A DNA stretch of 6,232 bases from Candidatus Uhrbacteria bacterium (GTDB lineage Bacteria > Patescibacteriota > Patescibacteriia > UBA9934 > UBA11717), in contig DOMJ01000050.1 of assembly GCA_003509895.1 (NCBI GenBank), positions 962 to 7,193 on the forward strand. The letters run 5' to 3'. The notes under the pieces were generated by a model that worked only from the letters and a program-made list of their open reading frames with translations, made no database searches and was not told the DNA's origin. Both the position numbers and the translations under genes were made by a program. Positions 6,056 to 6,232 of the stretch are shown piece by piece. The number at the start of each line of letters is the position of its first letter. Within the stretch, counting starts at the first letter, position 1.

Positions 6056-6114
6056 AACCGCCCAACCGAGACAGCTACACGAGCTGCCTACTCCGGTGGG
6101 CGGTTTCGTGTTTT
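6056..6114 (+). terminator. Nested-stem intrinsic terminator after the zinc-finger gene
   Basis: AACCGCCCA (6056-6064) pairs perfectly with TGGGCGGTT (6097-6105). Inside, CCGAG (6066-6070) can pair with CTCCGG (6091-6096, one bulge), and CAGCT (6072-6076) pairs with AGCTG (6082-6086) around ACACG. A broken T-run (TTTCGTGTTTT) follows. It starts nine bases after the stop codon. The stem is strong but the T-run is interrupted, so this is a good but not perfect terminator. Confidence 0.7.
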
Positions 6115-6149
6115 ATATTGACCTCACCTTATATTTAACCTGCGTAACC

Positions 6150-6231
6150 AAAACACATATGTTTGAAGATAAGAGTACTCGACGAAGCAATCTAGTGCTT
6201 TAGTCTTCGTCCCCGAGAACATGTGCGTTTT
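6150..6231. repeat. Long interrupted inverted repeat, possible structured RNA or terminator
   Basis: AAAACACATATGTT (6150-6163) is complementary to AACATGTGCGTTTT (6218-6231) at 12 of 14 positions. One of the two exceptions would be a G-U pair in RNA. Inside, CTC GACGAAG (6178-6187) pairs with CTTCGTC (6205-6211) and GAG (6215-6217), leaving CCC bulged. A 14-base stretch (6164-6177) is unpaired on the left. The right arm ends in four T. No protein gene explains this stretch, and the strand is not clear. Confidence 0.4.
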
Positions 6232-6232
6232 A

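Noticed and set aside
5759..6121. A second plus-strand frame of 120 codons over the zinc-finger gene
   Set aside because: It lacks its own Shine-Dalgarno, crosses the terminator, and reads as an Arg/Gly-rich shadow of a GC-rich gene. The other frame holds the four-cysteine finger.
6048..6232. Integron attC site or CRISPR repeat
   Set aside because: The inverted repeats lack the GTTRRRY/RYYYAAC core pair of attC sites, and no repeat recurs at regular spacing as in a CRISPR array.

Overview
The window looks like a bacterial chromosome segment read with the standard bacterial code (TGA ends rnhB and the ClpX-type zinc-finger gene). Hand counts of several lines give roughly 45% GC for most of it. 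My best guess for the source is a Patescibacteria/CPR-like or otherwise reduced bacterium from a metagenome. The reasons are a K+-independent proton pyrophosphatase, very compact spacing, almost no Shine-Dalgarno sequences, and lineage-specific hypothetical proteins. This guess is inference and nothing here proves the taxon.

Layout. Positions 1-1829 (minus strand) hold nearly all of hppA, a membrane proton-pumping pyrophosphatase that runs off the left edge. A very short divergent intergenic region follows, where two promoters share one symmetric -10 box. A plus-strand run then carries rnhB (RNase HII), a 239-residue protein of unknown function with short YwqK/MORN-2-like repeats (4-bp ATGA overlap with rnhB), and a two-LysM, M23-peptidase cell-wall hydrolase anchored by an N-terminal membrane segment. 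A perfect 28-bp palindromic terminator at 4643-4670 separates this run from a convergent minus-strand unit (5513 down to 4684). That unit encodes a coiled-coil protein and a small downstream ORF. The two ORFs may be one decayed gene or two genes with a single-base frameshift.

The right end (about 5570-6120) is different. It is a self-contained unit: terminator-like hairpin, near-consensus extended -10 promoter with a palindrome over the start site, a good Shine-Dalgarno, a 101-residue free-standing ClpX-type C4 zinc-binding domain protein, and a nested terminator. The coding part is about 59% GC by hand count, against about 45% for its neighbours, so it looks acquired. The last 80 bases fold into a long interrupted inverted repeat that no protein gene explains.

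How the genes work together. hppA would couple pyrophosphate hydrolysis to an ion gradient. RNase HII removes ribonucleotides from DNA. The LysM-M23 protein would cut or remodel peptidoglycan. They share compact transcription units but no single pathway. The free-standing ClpX zinc-binding domain is the most unusual element, because such a domain normally dimerises and receives substrates or adaptors for the ClpXP protease.
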